DNA of 64,000 nt, from contig NZ_CP025546.1 of assembly GCF_003614435.1 (NCBI RefSeq), positions 124,001 to 188,000 of the forward strand, written 5' to 3'. The position numbers and the translations under genes were made by a program. Numbering within the stretch: the stretch's first letter is position 1; every line of letters starts with the position of its first letter. Below the pieces are notes generated by a model that saw only the letters and a list, made by a program, of their open reading frames with translations, was not told the origin of the DNA and made no database searches. This DNA comes from Mycobacterium paragordonae (GTDB taxonomy: Bacteria > Actinomycetota > Actinomycetes > Mycobacteriales > Mycobacteriaceae). Positions 1-8,424 of the stretch are shown piece after piece.

Positions 1-194
1 CGGTCGACGATCTCGCCGCCGTACGACATGGTTCCACCCAAGTGGGTGAACCAGTCGAGCACCATCGACGGGGTAGTGCCGGCCAGGGGTCGATGGTCGA
101 TGGTGACGCGGCGACGGTGGTGGGGACCGTTAGTGAATCGCACCGTGGCGGAATCGACCGTACGCAACGGGTAGAGGACCGGCCGAGCCTGCAT
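1..194 (-). CDS. DAPG hydrolase (PhlG)-like protein, 5' part only
   Basis: The first 64 or so codons of a minus-strand gene that runs off the left edge. It opens with ATG at 194 (MQARPVLYPL) and contains the segment PLAGTTPSMVLDWF. That resembles the start of the PhlG/DAPG-hydrolase-like family, in which a similar 'pro-glu-met-val-x-trp-trp-phe' stretch lies near the N-terminus. The catalytic zinc ligands would be outside the window, so function is inferred from a short segment only. It is divergent from a TetR regulator, and the space between them holds two matching operators, so this is the likely regulated target. Confidence 0.5.
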   Translation of the reverse strand, partial: MQARPVLYPLRTVDSATVRFTNGPHHRRRVTIDHRPLAGTTPSMVLDWFTHLGGTMSYGGEIVD

Positions 195-204
195 GACTGC
201 CTCC

Positions 205-224
205 AAGATACGGTAACGTTTCTT
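205..224. promoter_or_regulatory. TetR operator candidate 1
   Basis: Inverted repeat AAGATACG-GTAA-CGTTTCTT, one mismatch from a perfect 8-bp dyad. It has the same arms and 4-bp spacer as the box at 249-268, with starts 44 bp apart. It lies between the divergent hydrolase-like and TetR genes. Confidence 0.7.
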
Positions 225-248
225 GCAGCTACACTAAGTCGGAGCCCT

Positions 249-268
249 AAGAAACGCAACCGTTTCTT
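249..268. promoter_or_regulatory. TetR operator candidate 2
   Basis: Perfect inverted repeat AAGAAACG-CAAC-CGTTTCTT ending 12 bp before the TetR start codon. TetR-family regulators commonly bind such dyads and repress themselves and a divergent neighbour; binding here is inferred. Confidence 0.75.
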
Positions 269-280
269 GGAAGGAATGTG

Positions 281-856
281 ATGCGGCGACGCCACGGAGC
301 AGAGCTGGACGCGGCGATCAGGCAGGCGGTACTGGAACTGGTCGGTGAGCGCGGCGTCACCGGGGTAACCATGGAGGCCGTTGCCGCCGCGGCCGGGACC
401 AGCAAAGCGGTGCTGTACCGACGCTGGCCCGATGGCCGCGCGCTGCTGCGTGACACCCTGCTGCGGACCGCGGTCTCGGCAATCCCTCACCACGACACCG
501 GCAGCTACCGCGGGGACATGCTGGCCATCCTCCGTGGATGGGCGGACCTCTTCACCGGGCCGCAGGCCGCCGTCATCCACGCGGGCATCGCCGCTGCCGC
601 TAATGATCCCGAGTTCGCCGAGGCTTTCCGGACAGATGTGATCGGTTGGCGCAAGAAGGAGATGGCCGACTTGCTGGCCAGGGGGATCGCCCGCGGGGAC
701 GTGCGCGCCGACGTACCGGTGGAAATCGCACGTGAGCTGGGCCAGAGTGTGCTGTGGCACCGCCTGCTGGTTACCGGCGACCCCATCGATGACGAGCTGA
801 TCGCCCAGCTTGTCGACGAGGTGTTGGTACCTTTCGTCGCACCCCGGACGCCATGA
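281..856 (+). CDS. TetR/AcrR family transcriptional regulator
   Basis: A TetR-type repressor of 191 residues. The N-terminal helix-turn-helix is readable as GVTGVTMEAVAAAAGTSKAV followed by LYRRWPDG, the usual TetR recognition helix. The rest is an all-helical ligand-binding domain of ordinary length with a TetR_C-like layout. I prefer ATG 281, which has AAGGA about six bases upstream; GTG 278 is in frame and equally possible. Two 20-bp dyads upstream indicate autoregulation and control of the divergent PhlG-like gene. The ligand cannot be told from sequence. Confidence 0.93.
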   Translation: MRRRHGAELDAAIRQAVLELVGERGVTGVTMEAVAAAAGTSKAVLYRRWPDGRALLRDTLLRTAVSAIPHHDTGSYRGDMLAILRGWADLFTGPQAAVIHAGIAAAANDPEFAEAFRTDVIGWRKKEMADLLARGIARGDVRADVPVEIARELGQSVLWHRLLVTGDPIDDELIAQLVDEVLVPFVAPRTP

Positions 857-911
857 CGGTCCACCTGGGGCGGCGTCACGGTTAGGGCACATTTCAGCTG
901 ACACCTGCCCT

Positions 912-944
912 GGCAACCGAATTGCCCCGGTTGCATACGCAACC
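912..944. promoter_or_regulatory. Overlapping inverted repeats before the FAD oxidase gene
   Basis: Two dyads sit back to back: GGCAA-N5-TTGCC at 912-926 and GGTTGC-ATAC-GCAACC at 929-944. The second ends one base before the ATG at 945, so a bound protein or RNA hairpin would affect initiation. No regulator is identified for it. Confidence 0.5.
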
Positions 945-2399
945 ATGCCCGATATGACCGAGCGCCGGGCACAGATCTCGCGGCAGACGTTTCTGCGAGG
1001 TGCCGCCGGCGCCCTGGCCGCCGGCGTGGTTTTCGGAACCGGCCGGGCCGTTGCCGATCCGGTCGCGTCCGGCTGGGAGGGTCTGTCCACCGCGCTCGGC
1101 GGGCAGGTCATCCAACCCAACAGTGCGCAGTTCGGGGCGGCCAAGCAGGTGTTCAACACCAACTACAGCGACTCGACGCCGGCCGCCGTCGTCACCCCGA
1201 AATCGGCGGCGGACGTGCAGAAGGCGATGGCGTTCGCCGCTGCCAACAAGCTCAAGGTCGCCCCGCGTAGTGGCGGGCACTCCTACACCGGCGCCTCGAC
1301 GGCGAACGGAACCATGGTGCTGGATCTGCGTCAGCTTCCGGGCGACGTGAATTACGACGCGGCGACCGGGCTGGTGACGGTGACGCCGGCTACCGGGCTG
1401 TACGAGGTGCATCAGGCGTTGGCGGCTGCCGGCCGGGGCATCCCGACCGGGACGTGCCCGACGGTCGGCGCCGCGGGGCACGCGCTGGGCGGCGGGCTGG
1501 GCGCTCAGTCCCGGCATGCGGGCATGCTGTGTGACCAGCTGACGTCGGCGCAGGTGGTCCTCCCGGGCGGCCAGAGCGTCACCGCGTCCGCCTCGAGCAA
1601 CCCGGACCTGTTCTGGGCGTTGCGCGGTGGCGGCGGGGGGAACTTCGGCGTCACCACCTCGTTGACCTTCGCCACCTTCCCCACCCAGGACGTCGATGCG
1701 GTGAACTTGAACTTTGCGCCGCAAGCGTTCCCGCAGGTCCTCGTCGGCTGGCAGAACTGGCTGCGCGGTGCGGACCGGAACAGTTGGGCGCTGGCCGACA
1801 GCACCACCGACGCGACTGGAACCCATTGTCGGATCCTCGCAACGTGCCCGGCGGGCTCGGGCAACAGTGTTGCGGCGGCGATCATTTCGGCCGTCGGCGT
1901 GCAACCGACCGGTACCGAGAACCACACCTTCAACTACCTGGACCTGGTGCGGTATCTGGCCGTCAACAATCTCAACCCGGCACCCGTCGGATATGTCGGT
2001 GGCTCAGACGTTTTCACGACGGTCACTCCAGCGGTCGCCCAGGGGATCGCCGCGGCGGTGGACGCGTTTCCCCGCAATGCCGGGCGCATGTTGGCGATCA
2101 TGCATGCCCTGGACGGCGCCATGGCGACTGTTGCCCCGGGCGCCACCGCTTTTCCATGGCGTCGGCAGTCCGCGCTGGTGCAGTGGTACGTCGAAACGTC
2201 CGGCTCCCCGTCGGCCGCGACCAGTTGGCTGAGTACCGCACACCAAGCGGTGCAACAGTATTCGGTGGGCGGTTATGTGAACTACCTGGAGGCCAATCAG
2301 CCGGCGGGGCGATACTTCGGGCAGAATCTCTCCCGGCTGAGTTCCGTGCGTCAGAAGTATGATCCGGGCCGTGTCATGTTCTCCGGCTTGAACCTGTAG
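945..2399 (+). CDS. Secreted FAD-linked oxidase, berberine-bridge-enzyme-like
   Basis: An FAD-dependent oxidoreductase of the PCMH/BBE (GlcD-like) class, about 484 residues. The N-terminus has ISRQTFLRGAAGALAAG, a Tat-like signal in which the second Arg of the twin-arginine pair is Gln, followed by an Ala-rich hydrophobic stretch ending near VADP. The FAD-binding domain shows the family PRSGGHSY motif near residue 110, with the His that often carries covalent flavin, and GHALGGGLG further on. The C-terminus ends YDPGRVMF, the usual BBE tail (Y-D-P-x-x-x-F). ATG 945 or ATG 954 could be the start; neither has a clear ribosome site. Substrate unknown. Confidence 0.88.
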   Translation: MPDMTERRAQISRQTFLRGAAGALAAGVVFGTGRAVADPVASGWEGLSTALGGQVIQPNSAQFGAAKQVFNTNYSDSTPAAVVTPKSAADVQKAMAFAAANKLKVAPRSGGHSYTGASTANGTMVLDLRQLPGDVNYDAATGLVTVTPATGLYEVHQALAAAGRGIPTGTCPTVGAAGHALGGGLGAQSRHAGMLCDQLTSAQVVLPGGQSVTASASSNPDLFWALRGGGGGNFGVTTSLTFATFPTQDVDAVNLNFAPQAFPQVLVGWQNWLRGADRNSWALADSTTDATGTHCRILATCPAGSGNSVAAAIISAVGVQPTGTENHTFNYLDLVRYLAVNNLNPAPVGYVGGSDVFTTVTPAVAQGIAAAVDAFPRNAGRMLAIMHALDGAMATVAPGATAFPWRRQSALVQWYVETSGSPSAATSWLSTAHQAVQQYSVGGYVNYLEANQPAGRYFGQNLSRLSSVRQKYDPGRVMFSGLNL

Positions 2400-2462
2400 A
2401 GGAGAGATGTTGTCGGATAGGTGTTTTGACAATTGTGGTGGCGACGGCTGGGAGGCCGCGGC

Positions 2463-3212
2463 GTGATCGGACTCGAGCGGGACGGCGGTGTGCTGACGGT
2501 TCGAATACAGCGCCCGGAACGGCGCAACGCCCTCAACGCCGCGGTGATCGATGAACTCCGGGCGACCTTCGAAGGCGCCGCGGCGGAGGGCGTGAAGGCC
2601 ATCGTCCTGACCGGCGCGGGCAGCGTCTTCTGTTCCGGAATGGACCTGTCGGGGGCGGCGGCCGCGTCGGCGGAGAACCTCATCGATGAACTGATGGACA
2701 AGGCCATCGCACTCAACGCAGCGATCGACCACACACCGGTGCCGGTGATCGCCGCCATCAACGGTCCGGTGATCGGGGCCGGCGTGCAACTGGCCATCAT
2801 CTGCGACCTGCGCGTGGTGGATCCGAACGCGTATTTTCAACTGCCAGTAGCCAAATACGGGCTGGCGGCGGATACCTGGACGGTCCGGCGGCTCACCTCG
2901 CTGGTGGGTTACGGGCGCGCCCGCGCCATGCTGATGGCGGCTCAGAAACTTCCCGCCGACGAGGCGCTGTTGTGCGGAATGGCGAACCGGGTAGGCACCC
3001 TCGAGGATGCCCTGCAGTGGGCGCACGAGATCGCGGGACTGGCTCCGCTGTCGCTACAGCACGCCAAGCGGGTGCTCAACGACGACGGTGCCTGGGACAC
3101 CGAGAGACCCGTCCATCAAGACATGTTCGAGGCGGCGTGGAAAAGCCAGGACGCCGTCGAGGCGCAGGTGGCCCGCTTTCAGAAGCGGTCACCGGTGTTT
3201 CAGGGTCGCTGA
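2463..3212 (+). CDS. echA6: Enoyl-CoA hydratase/isomerase family protein EchA6
   Basis: A crotonase-fold protein of 249 residues. The N-terminus (MIGLERD, QRPERRNALN), the GMANRVGTL block and the QHAKRVLNDDGA and KSQD blocks match what I recall of M. tuberculosis EchA6 along the whole length. EchA6 is reported to be a catalytically impaired crotonase that binds acyl-CoA and feeds the FAS-II mycolate system. The start is GTG 2463, with GGGAGG about ten bases upstream. It stands alone between the FAD oxidase and a convergent YchJ gene. Confidence 0.88.
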   Translation: MIGLERDGGVLTVRIQRPERRNALNAAVIDELRATFEGAAAEGVKAIVLTGAGSVFCSGMDLSGAAAASAENLIDELMDKAIALNAAIDHTPVPVIAAINGPVIGAGVQLAIICDLRVVDPNAYFQLPVAKYGLAADTWTVRRLTSLVGYGRARAMLMAAQKLPADEALLCGMANRVGTLEDALQWAHEIAGLAPLSLQHAKRVLNDDGAWDTERPVHQDMFEAAWKSQDAVEAQVARFQKRSPVFQGR

Positions 3213-3222
3213 TGCCCTGACG

Positions 3223-3624
3223 TCACTCCAGCTCGTCGCCGTCCAGATACAACCAGCGGCCCTTCTCCCGCGTGAATCGGCTGCGCTCGTGCAGGATGTG
3301 ACGCGCGCCGTCGCGCACATACTGGGCGCGAAATTCGACCACCCCGCTGGTGTCGTCGTGCGCACCGGCGTCGGTGTCGACGATCTGCAGCCGACGCCAC
3401 TCCACGTCGCGGTCCAGGTGCAGTCGCTTCGGTCGCGTGCGCGGATGCCAACTTGCCAGCAGGTAGTCGCCCTGTCCCAGCGCGAAGGCGCTGAAGCGTG
3501 AGCGCATCAGGGCCAGGGCAGTCTCGGCGGGCCGTTCACCGGTGTGCAGCGGTCGGCAGCAGTCGGCGTAGACGTCGCCCGATCCGCAGGGGCACCGCTC
3601 CCCGTCCGGTGCCTTGACGCCCAT
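3223..3624 (-). CDS. YchJ-family (UPF0225) SEC-C motif protein
   Basis: A 133-residue protein of the YchJ/UPF0225 family. The N-terminal zinc-type SEC-C motif is CPCGSGDVYADCC, residues about 11-23. The following NTF2-like part contains LMRSRFSAFALG, typical of this family. Function is unknown in the family. It is convergent with echA6, with only 10 bp between the stop codons. Confidence 0.85.
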   Translation of the reverse strand: MGVKAPDGERCPCGSGDVYADCCRPLHTGERPAETALALMRSRFSAFALGQGDYLLASWHPRTRPKRLHLDRDVEWRRLQIVDTDAGAHDDTSGVVEFRAQYVRDGARHILHERSRFTREKGRWLYLDGDELE

Positions 3625-3672
3625 GAGGAGATTGTTTCAGGCTGAGAGACGCAACAGCGAAGGAGAATCGCG

Positions 3673-4431
3673 ATGACCGACACCGGCATAGCCGAAGCCG
3701 TCCGTGCGGCGGGGGACCCGATCCAGCAGGCTGTGGCGGTATTCATGCTGCACCCGGAGACTTTCGCCGAGAGCATCGCGGCCGGCTACCAGAACCCACT
3801 GGCCGGGTATGTCGCCGGCCGTGGCGGGGTGCTCGGCGATGTCAGTGGCGACACGGTCAGCTCGGCGTTCGTCGTGTTCGAGCCGAAATCCCTCGGCGCG
3901 CTGTGGGAGGAAGGCGTCGCGGTGCGCGGAGCGGCCGGCGCCGCCCAACTGTATTGGCAACAGACCGCGGACTTCGGCCGCAGGTATCTGGCCGGGGCAA
4001 CGGGGCTGGACCGCCTGTCGGAATTGGGAGAGAAGATCATTGCGGCGACGCCGGGTGCGGGGCTGCCGTTATATGCGGGCTGGCGCACCATGCCGCTGGC
4101 CGATGATGCGCCGGCGCGGGCGCTGCAAGTGATGTTCGTATTGCGCGAACTGCGGGCGGCCGTTCACTTCGAGGTCCTCACCAACTCCGGCATCACCCCC
4201 GTGCAAGCGCACATGCTCAACAAGGGCCGGGAGTACACGAAGATGTTCGCCTGGCCGGAGCCGTTCGACGACGGCTCCGACAAGAAGGACCGCTACGCCG
4301 AGGTCGAGGACGCGACCAACCGCCGCATGGCCGAGATTTTTACGGCCGCGCTCGACCAGGCCGAGGCAGCTGAACTCGCGCGCCTGAGCGCTGACGCGTT
4401 GGCCTCGATGAAAGGCAGTCTTGCGGGCTGA
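3673..4431 (+). CDS. SCO6745-family helical protein
   Basis: A 252-residue soluble protein resembling the SCO6745 family, widespread in actinobacteria and without a proven function. The ordered blocks (VSSAFVVFEPKSLGALWE; LRELRAAVHF) are of the kind shared by family members. ATG 3673 has a good ribosome site (GAAGGAGA). The next gene begins within its last codons, so the two are probably co-transcribed. Assigned from memory of the family; moderately sure. Confidence 0.6.
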   Translation: MTDTGIAEAVRAAGDPIQQAVAVFMLHPETFAESIAAGYQNPLAGYVAGRGGVLGDVSGDTVSSAFVVFEPKSLGALWEEGVAVRGAAGAAQLYWQQTADFGRRYLAGATGLDRLSELGEKIIAATPGAGLPLYAGWRTMPLADDAPARALQVMFVLRELRAAVHFEVLTNSGITPVQAHMLNKGREYTKMFAWPEPFDDGSDKKDRYAEVEDATNRRMAEIFTAALDQAEAAELARLSADALASMKGSLAG

Positions 4432-5227
4432 ATCTCGTCCTCCCGACGAAACGTCCCCGGTATTCGCGAAAGTACCGGCGGTCACGGCGGGTTTCTGGGT
4501 CATCAAGATCCTGGCGACCACCCTGGGTGAGACCGGCGGTGACACCGTCACCATGACGCTGAACTGGGGCTATGTGGCCGGAGTGGTGCTGTTCGGCGCC
4601 ACCTTGGTGGTCCTGGTCGCCGCGCAGATCCTGGCCGAACGTTTCCACGCGAGTTTGTACTGGGCGACGATCGTCGCGTCGACGACGTTCGGGACCACGT
4701 TGGCTGACTTCGCTGACCGATCGCTGGGTATCGGCTACACGGGCGGATCGTTGGTTCTCTTAGGTTGCCTGGTGGCCACTTTGGGGTTGTGGCGCTGGAC
4801 GGAGGGCACCGTCTCGGTCAACACGGTTTCAACGCCGAAGGTCGAGGCCTTTTACTGGGCAACGATCACGTTCTCGCAGACGCTGGGCACCGCCCTCGGC
4901 GACTGGCTCGCCGACACCCGTGACTTCGGCTACGAACGTGGCGCACTGGTCTTCGGCGTGGCTCTCCTGATCGTCATGGCGCTGTATTTCTGGACCGGTA
5001 TTTCGCGTGTCGCCCTGTTCTGGGTCGCATTCATTCTCACCAGGCCGTTGGGAGCAACCGTCGGCGACCTTCTCGACAAGCCGGTCGCCGAGGGCGGACT
5101 GGCCCTGAGCCGCCCACTGGCCTCGGCCGTGATCGCGGCGATTATGGTCGTTTTGGTGGTGGCCATTCCGCAACGCCCGGGACGTCACCCCGGCCAGGCG
5201 GAGCAGCACAAGGAGGGAGCGCAGTGA
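4421..5227 (+). CDS. Integral membrane protein with fourfold repeat (COG4705-like)
   Basis: A 268-residue membrane protein with about eight hydrophobic segments. Four times it repeats a short motif of the form (Y/F)W-x-x-TT-LG-x-x-x-(G/A)D: ATTLGETGGD, STTFGTTLADF, SQTLGTALGDW and TRPLGATVGDL. COG4705-type membrane proteins show such repeats; their function is unknown. The start is probably TTG 4421, overlapping the previous stop codon; no ATG lies before the first membrane segment. Its own stop overlaps the aldolase GTG start (GTGA), so the three genes form a unit. Confidence 0.75.
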   Translation: MRAESRPPDETSPVFAKVPAVTAGFWVIKILATTLGETGGDTVTMTLNWGYVAGVVLFGATLVVLVAAQILAERFHASLYWATIVASTTFGTTLADFADRSLGIGYTGGSLVLLGCLVATLGLWRWTEGTVSVNTVSTPKVEAFYWATITFSQTLGTALGDWLADTRDFGYERGALVFGVALLIVMALYFWTGISRVALFWVAFILTRPLGATVGDLLDKPVAEGGLALSRPLASAVIAAIMVVLVVAIPQRPGRHPGQAEQHKEGAQ

Positions 5228-6111
5228 ACCAAGAGCAACGCAACGCGATGGCGTCGCGGCCCGGCTTTATCGCCGCGCTGGATCAAAGCGGTGGAAGCAG
5301 CCCGAAAGCCCTGAAGCTGTACGGGATTTCAGAAGACGCGTACGACAGCGACGAGAAGATGTTCGACCTGATCCACCAGATGCGGGAACGCATCATGTCG
5401 AGTCCGAGCTTCTCCGGCGACCAGGTCCTGGCCACCATCCTTTTCGAGCAGACCATGGACCGAACCATCGAGGGTCAGGACACGGCGGCGTTCCTGTGGG
5501 AACGAAAGCGCGTCGTGCCGATCGTCAAAGTGGACCAGGGTCTCGCCGACGCCGAAAACGGCGTTCAGCTGATGAAGCCAATGACGAAGCTCGATTCCCT
5601 GTTGGGCCGGGCCGTCGAGCACGGGATCTTCGGCACCAAGATGCGCTCATTCATTCAAGAGCCGAACGACGAGGGAATCAAAGCGATCGTTGATCAACAG
5701 TTCGACTACGCCTACCGGATCCTCGAGCGCGGACTCATGCCGATCATCGAGCCCGAGGTGAGCATCAAGAGCCCCGACAAGCCCAAGGCCGACAGCCTGC
5801 TACTGGCGGCGTTGAGCGCGAAACTCGATGAGGTGCCCGGGGATTCGCAGGTGATGCTCAAGCTGACACTTCCCTCGGAAGACAACCTTTACGCGCCGCT
5901 GATCGAGCATCCTCGGGTGCTGCGCGTGGTGGCTCTGTCCGGCGGCTACAGCCTGGACGAGAGTTGCGAGATCCTCGCGCGCAACCACGGCCTCATTGCA
6001 AGCTTCTCGCGTGCCCTGACCGAAGGCCTGATGGTCGATCAGTCCGAGGCCGAATTCGACGCCAAGCTGGGTTCGAATATCGAACAGATCTATGCCGCGT
6101 CCGTGACTTAG
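5224..6111 (+). CDS. Class I fructose-bisphosphate aldolase
   Basis: Aldol cleavage of fructose 1,6-bisphosphate through a Schiff-base lysine. The protein is 295 residues with AALDQSGGSSPKALKLYG near the N-terminus and LKLTLPSEDNLY around Lys213, the position expected for the active-site lysine of the bacterial class I (staphylococcal-type) enzymes. PIVKVDQGL and PIIEPEVSI are also family blocks. The start is GTG 5224, in a GTGA overlap with the membrane-protein gene. Mycobacteria usually rely on a class II enzyme, so this would be an additional, metal-independent aldolase. Confidence 0.93.
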   Translation: MNQEQRNAMASRPGFIAALDQSGGSSPKALKLYGISEDAYDSDEKMFDLIHQMRERIMSSPSFSGDQVLATILFEQTMDRTIEGQDTAAFLWERKRVVPIVKVDQGLADAENGVQLMKPMTKLDSLLGRAVEHGIFGTKMRSFIQEPNDEGIKAIVDQQFDYAYRILERGLMPIIEPEVSIKSPDKPKADSLLLAALSAKLDEVPGDSQVMLKLTLPSEDNLYAPLIEHPRVLRVVALSGGYSLDESCEILARNHGLIASFSRALTEGLMVDQSEAEFDAKLGSNIEQIYAASVT

Positions 6112-6318
6112 CGCGGCCACCCGTGGTCGGGGTTCGACGTCCCCGACCTCAACCTCCCGTTGGGCGGGATTCTCGTTCCCAACACCGGTTACACGGCATC
6201 GTTGAGCGGCCTGCCGATCGTCGGATCTCTTACCGTCCCGGTCGCGGGCACGCCGCTCAGTGGCCTGGTACCCGGCTTGTACAACGCGGCCCAACTGCTC
6301 GCGTCGCAGATCGCTTAG
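6112..6318 (+). pseudogene. 3' remnant of a PE/PPE- or PE-PPE-domain-like gene
   Basis: Directly after the aldolase stop the same frame stays open for 68 codons, with no start codon, and ends at TAG 6316-6318. The translation contains LPLGGILVPNTGYTASLSGL and VPGLYNAAQLLASQIA. It is Gly/Pro/Leu-rich and resembles the C-terminal tail of mycobacterial surface proteins such as PE-PPE-domain proteins. I read it as the stranded 3' end of a lost gene. The parent family is uncertain. Confidence 0.4.
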
Positions 6319-6333
6319 CGAGTCCGAGGCGGC

Positions 6334-7170
6334 CTAGTGTCCTGAGTCATCAGCGGTCGCCACCACTTGCCTGCCCAGATCCAGTTCGACGCCCTCGGCT
6401 TGCTGCAATCCCCTCTCGAACAGGCTGTGGATGAGAGGTTTTGAGCCAGGACGGCCGGATGTCTCGAAGAACGCGGCCAGAGCGGGAGCAAACTCGGCAT
6501 CATCGGGCAACGTCGGACCGTCAACGAATTGCTTCGTCCGCGCGATGGCGATCCGGTCGAACTGTGCGATCCGGCGAGCAAACGCGTCCACTTCGGCCTC
6601 GATATCGGCGTCGGGTATCACCCGGTTGACGTAGCCGTAATCCGCCGCCCTGGCCGCATCGAAATCATCTGCGCCCAAGAGGATCTCCAGTGCGCGTCCG
6701 CGACCTACCAGCCGCGCCAGGCGGGCCATCGGGCCACCACCGGGCACGGCGCCGATCCCGACCTCGAACTGTCCGAGAATCGCACGCTCCGAAGCGAATC
6801 GCATATCGGTGGCAAGCGCGAATTCGCTCCCGGCCCCCCGCGCGCGTCCGCGCAGCAGGCAGATGGTGGCGATGGGTAGCTTGCTCAGCCGGATCATGTT
6901 GTCAACGTAAGGGTGCAATCCGGTGGGGCCTGGCTGCATCGCTGCGACTCTGCTCTTGTCCGCCAGCAGATCCCAATGAGCCATGAAGAACTCGCGGTTG
7001 TCGCTACGGAAGACGATCACCCTCAGCTCAGCGTCGGCAGCGACGCGGTCGAGCAACCCGGCCAATTCTTCAATGGTGTCCGGGTCGATCAGGTTGACCG
7101 GTCCGTTGCTGAAGGTGACTCGCCAATACGCCTGCGACACAATGTCAATGGAGAACTGTTCGGTGGTCAT
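6334..7170 (-). CDS. Enoyl-CoA hydratase/isomerase family protein
   Basis: A crotonase-superfamily enzyme of 278 residues, last gene of a three-gene minus-strand operon after a DUF35 protein and a thiolase. The oxyanion-hole region reads CLLRGRARGAGSEFALATDM and the following catalytic loop FEVGIGAVPGGGP. The N-terminal segment is shorter in charged residues than the usual 'xxRPxxxNA' form (SNGPVNLIDPD here), a pattern seen in atypical crotonases. ATG 7170 is chosen because it starts the conserved fold and lies just after the thiolase stop. Probable role in fatty acid or side-chain catabolism. Confidence 0.85.
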   Translation of the reverse strand: MTTEQFSIDIVSQAYWRVTFSNGPVNLIDPDTIEELAGLLDRVAADAELRVIVFRSDNREFFMAHWDLLADKSRVAAMQPGPTGLHPYVDNMIRLSKLPIATICLLRGRARGAGSEFALATDMRFASERAILGQFEVGIGAVPGGGPMARLARLVGRGRALEILLGADDFDAARAADYGYVNRVIPDADIEAEVDAFARRIAQFDRIAIARTKQFVDGPTLPDDAEFAPALAAFFETSGRPGSKPLIHSLFERGLQQAEGVELDLGRQVVATADDSGH

Positions 7171-7184
7171 GGCAATCCGTCCGG

Positions 7185-8396
7185 CTACACAGCCGATTTT
7201 TCCAGCACGTGCACGCCGCACGCCGAGCCCAATCCGATGACGTGGGCCAGACCCACCTTTGCGTTGTCGATCTGGCGGTCACCGGCCTCGCCGCGCAGGT
7301 GGTGGCAGATCTCCCAGATGTTGGCGATGCCGGTGGCCGCGATGGGGTGACCCTTGGACTGCAGCCCGCCGGACACGTTGACCGGTGTCGCCCCGTCGCG
7401 CCAGGTCGCGCCGGAGTTGAAAAAGTCTGCGGCGCCACCCTCTTCGCACAACATCAGATTGTCGTAGTGCACCAGTTCGGCGGTGGCGAAACAGTCGTGC
7501 AACTCGACCAGGTCCAGATCAGCCGGCCCGATGCCGGCCTGATCGTAGGCGGTCGCGGCGGCGTTGCGGGTCAGGGTGTTGACGTTGGGCAGCACCTGGC
7601 AGCCCTCCTCGTAGGGGTCGGTGGTCAGCACCGAGGCCGATACCTTCACCGCACGCCGACGTTGTTCCAGCGAAAGCGATTTCAATGTCTCGCCGTTGCA
7701 CACGACCGCCGCCGCGGCACCGTCGCAGTTGGCCGAGCACATCGGGCGGGTATTCGGATAAGCGATCATCACGTCGTTCATGATCTGCTCGAGGGTGAAC
7801 CTCTTCTGGTACGCCGCAAACGGATTGAGCGTCGAATGCGCATGGTTCTTCTCGCTGATCCGGGCGAACAACTCAAAGCTGGTGCCGCCGTACTTGTGTC
7901 CGTATTCGGTACCGATCTGGGCGAACACTCCCGGCATGGCCTCGGTGCCGATCCGCCCGTCGACGGGTGCGACCGCCCCGTAGCGGCCCTTCGGCGCCCA
8001 GACGTCGGCGTCGGCCTTCTTCTTGCCGCCGCCACCGAGTAGCCCGGCGCCCGAGAGCTTTTCGACGCCGACAGCCATTCCGTACGCGGCCTCGCCGGCT
8101 TTTACGGCCATGATCGCGGTGCGCAGCGCGGTGGCGCCGGTGGCGCAGGCATTCGCCACGTTGTACACCGGGATGCCGGTCTGGCCGATCTGTTTCTGCA
8201 GTTGCTGTCCGATGCCCGCGTTGGCGGCCATCAGGTTGCCCGCCGCGAGGACACCGATGTCGGCCATCGTCACGCCGGCATCGGACAACGCACCCATCGC
8301 GGCCTCGGCGGCCAGGTCGACGGTGTCGAGGTCGGGGTGCTTGCCGAACTTGGTCATTCGGATACCGAGGATCCAGATGTCGTCGCTGGCGCTCAT
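7185..8396 (-). CDS. Thiolase (SCP2/lipid-transfer-type acetyl-CoA acetyltransferase)
   Basis: A 403-residue thiolase-fold protein of the SCP-x/Ltp group. The nucleophile region is NVANACATGATAL with the active Cys near residue 90. GLQSKGHPIAATG carries the conserved His, and GLGSACGVHVLE holds the second Cys-x-Gly motif near the C-terminus. Proteins of this group often work in complex with a DUF35 zinc-ribbon/OB protein, and such a gene lies directly upstream, 28 bp away. Together with the crotonase downstream this suggests a CoA-thioester chain-shortening step; the substrate (steroid, fatty or aromatic acyl) is not evident. Confidence 0.92.
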   Translation of the reverse strand: MSASDDIWILGIRMTKFGKHPDLDTVDLAAEAAMGALSDAGVTMADIGVLAAGNLMAANAGIGQQLQKQIGQTGIPVYNVANACATGATALRTAIMAVKAGEAAYGMAVGVEKLSGAGLLGGGGKKKADADVWAPKGRYGAVAPVDGRIGTEAMPGVFAQIGTEYGHKYGGTSFELFARISEKNHAHSTLNPFAAYQKRFTLEQIMNDVMIAYPNTRPMCSANCDGAAAAVVCNGETLKSLSLEQRRRAVKVSASVLTTDPYEEGCQVLPNVNTLTRNAAATAYDQAGIGPADLDLVELHDCFATAELVHYDNLMLCEEGGAADFFNSGATWRDGATPVNVSGGLQSKGHPIAATGIANIWEICHHLRGEAGDRQIDNAKVGLAHVIGLGSACGVHVLEKSAV

Positions 8397-8424
8397 CGTT
8401 GCTGCTCCTTCACGAATCGCTTCG

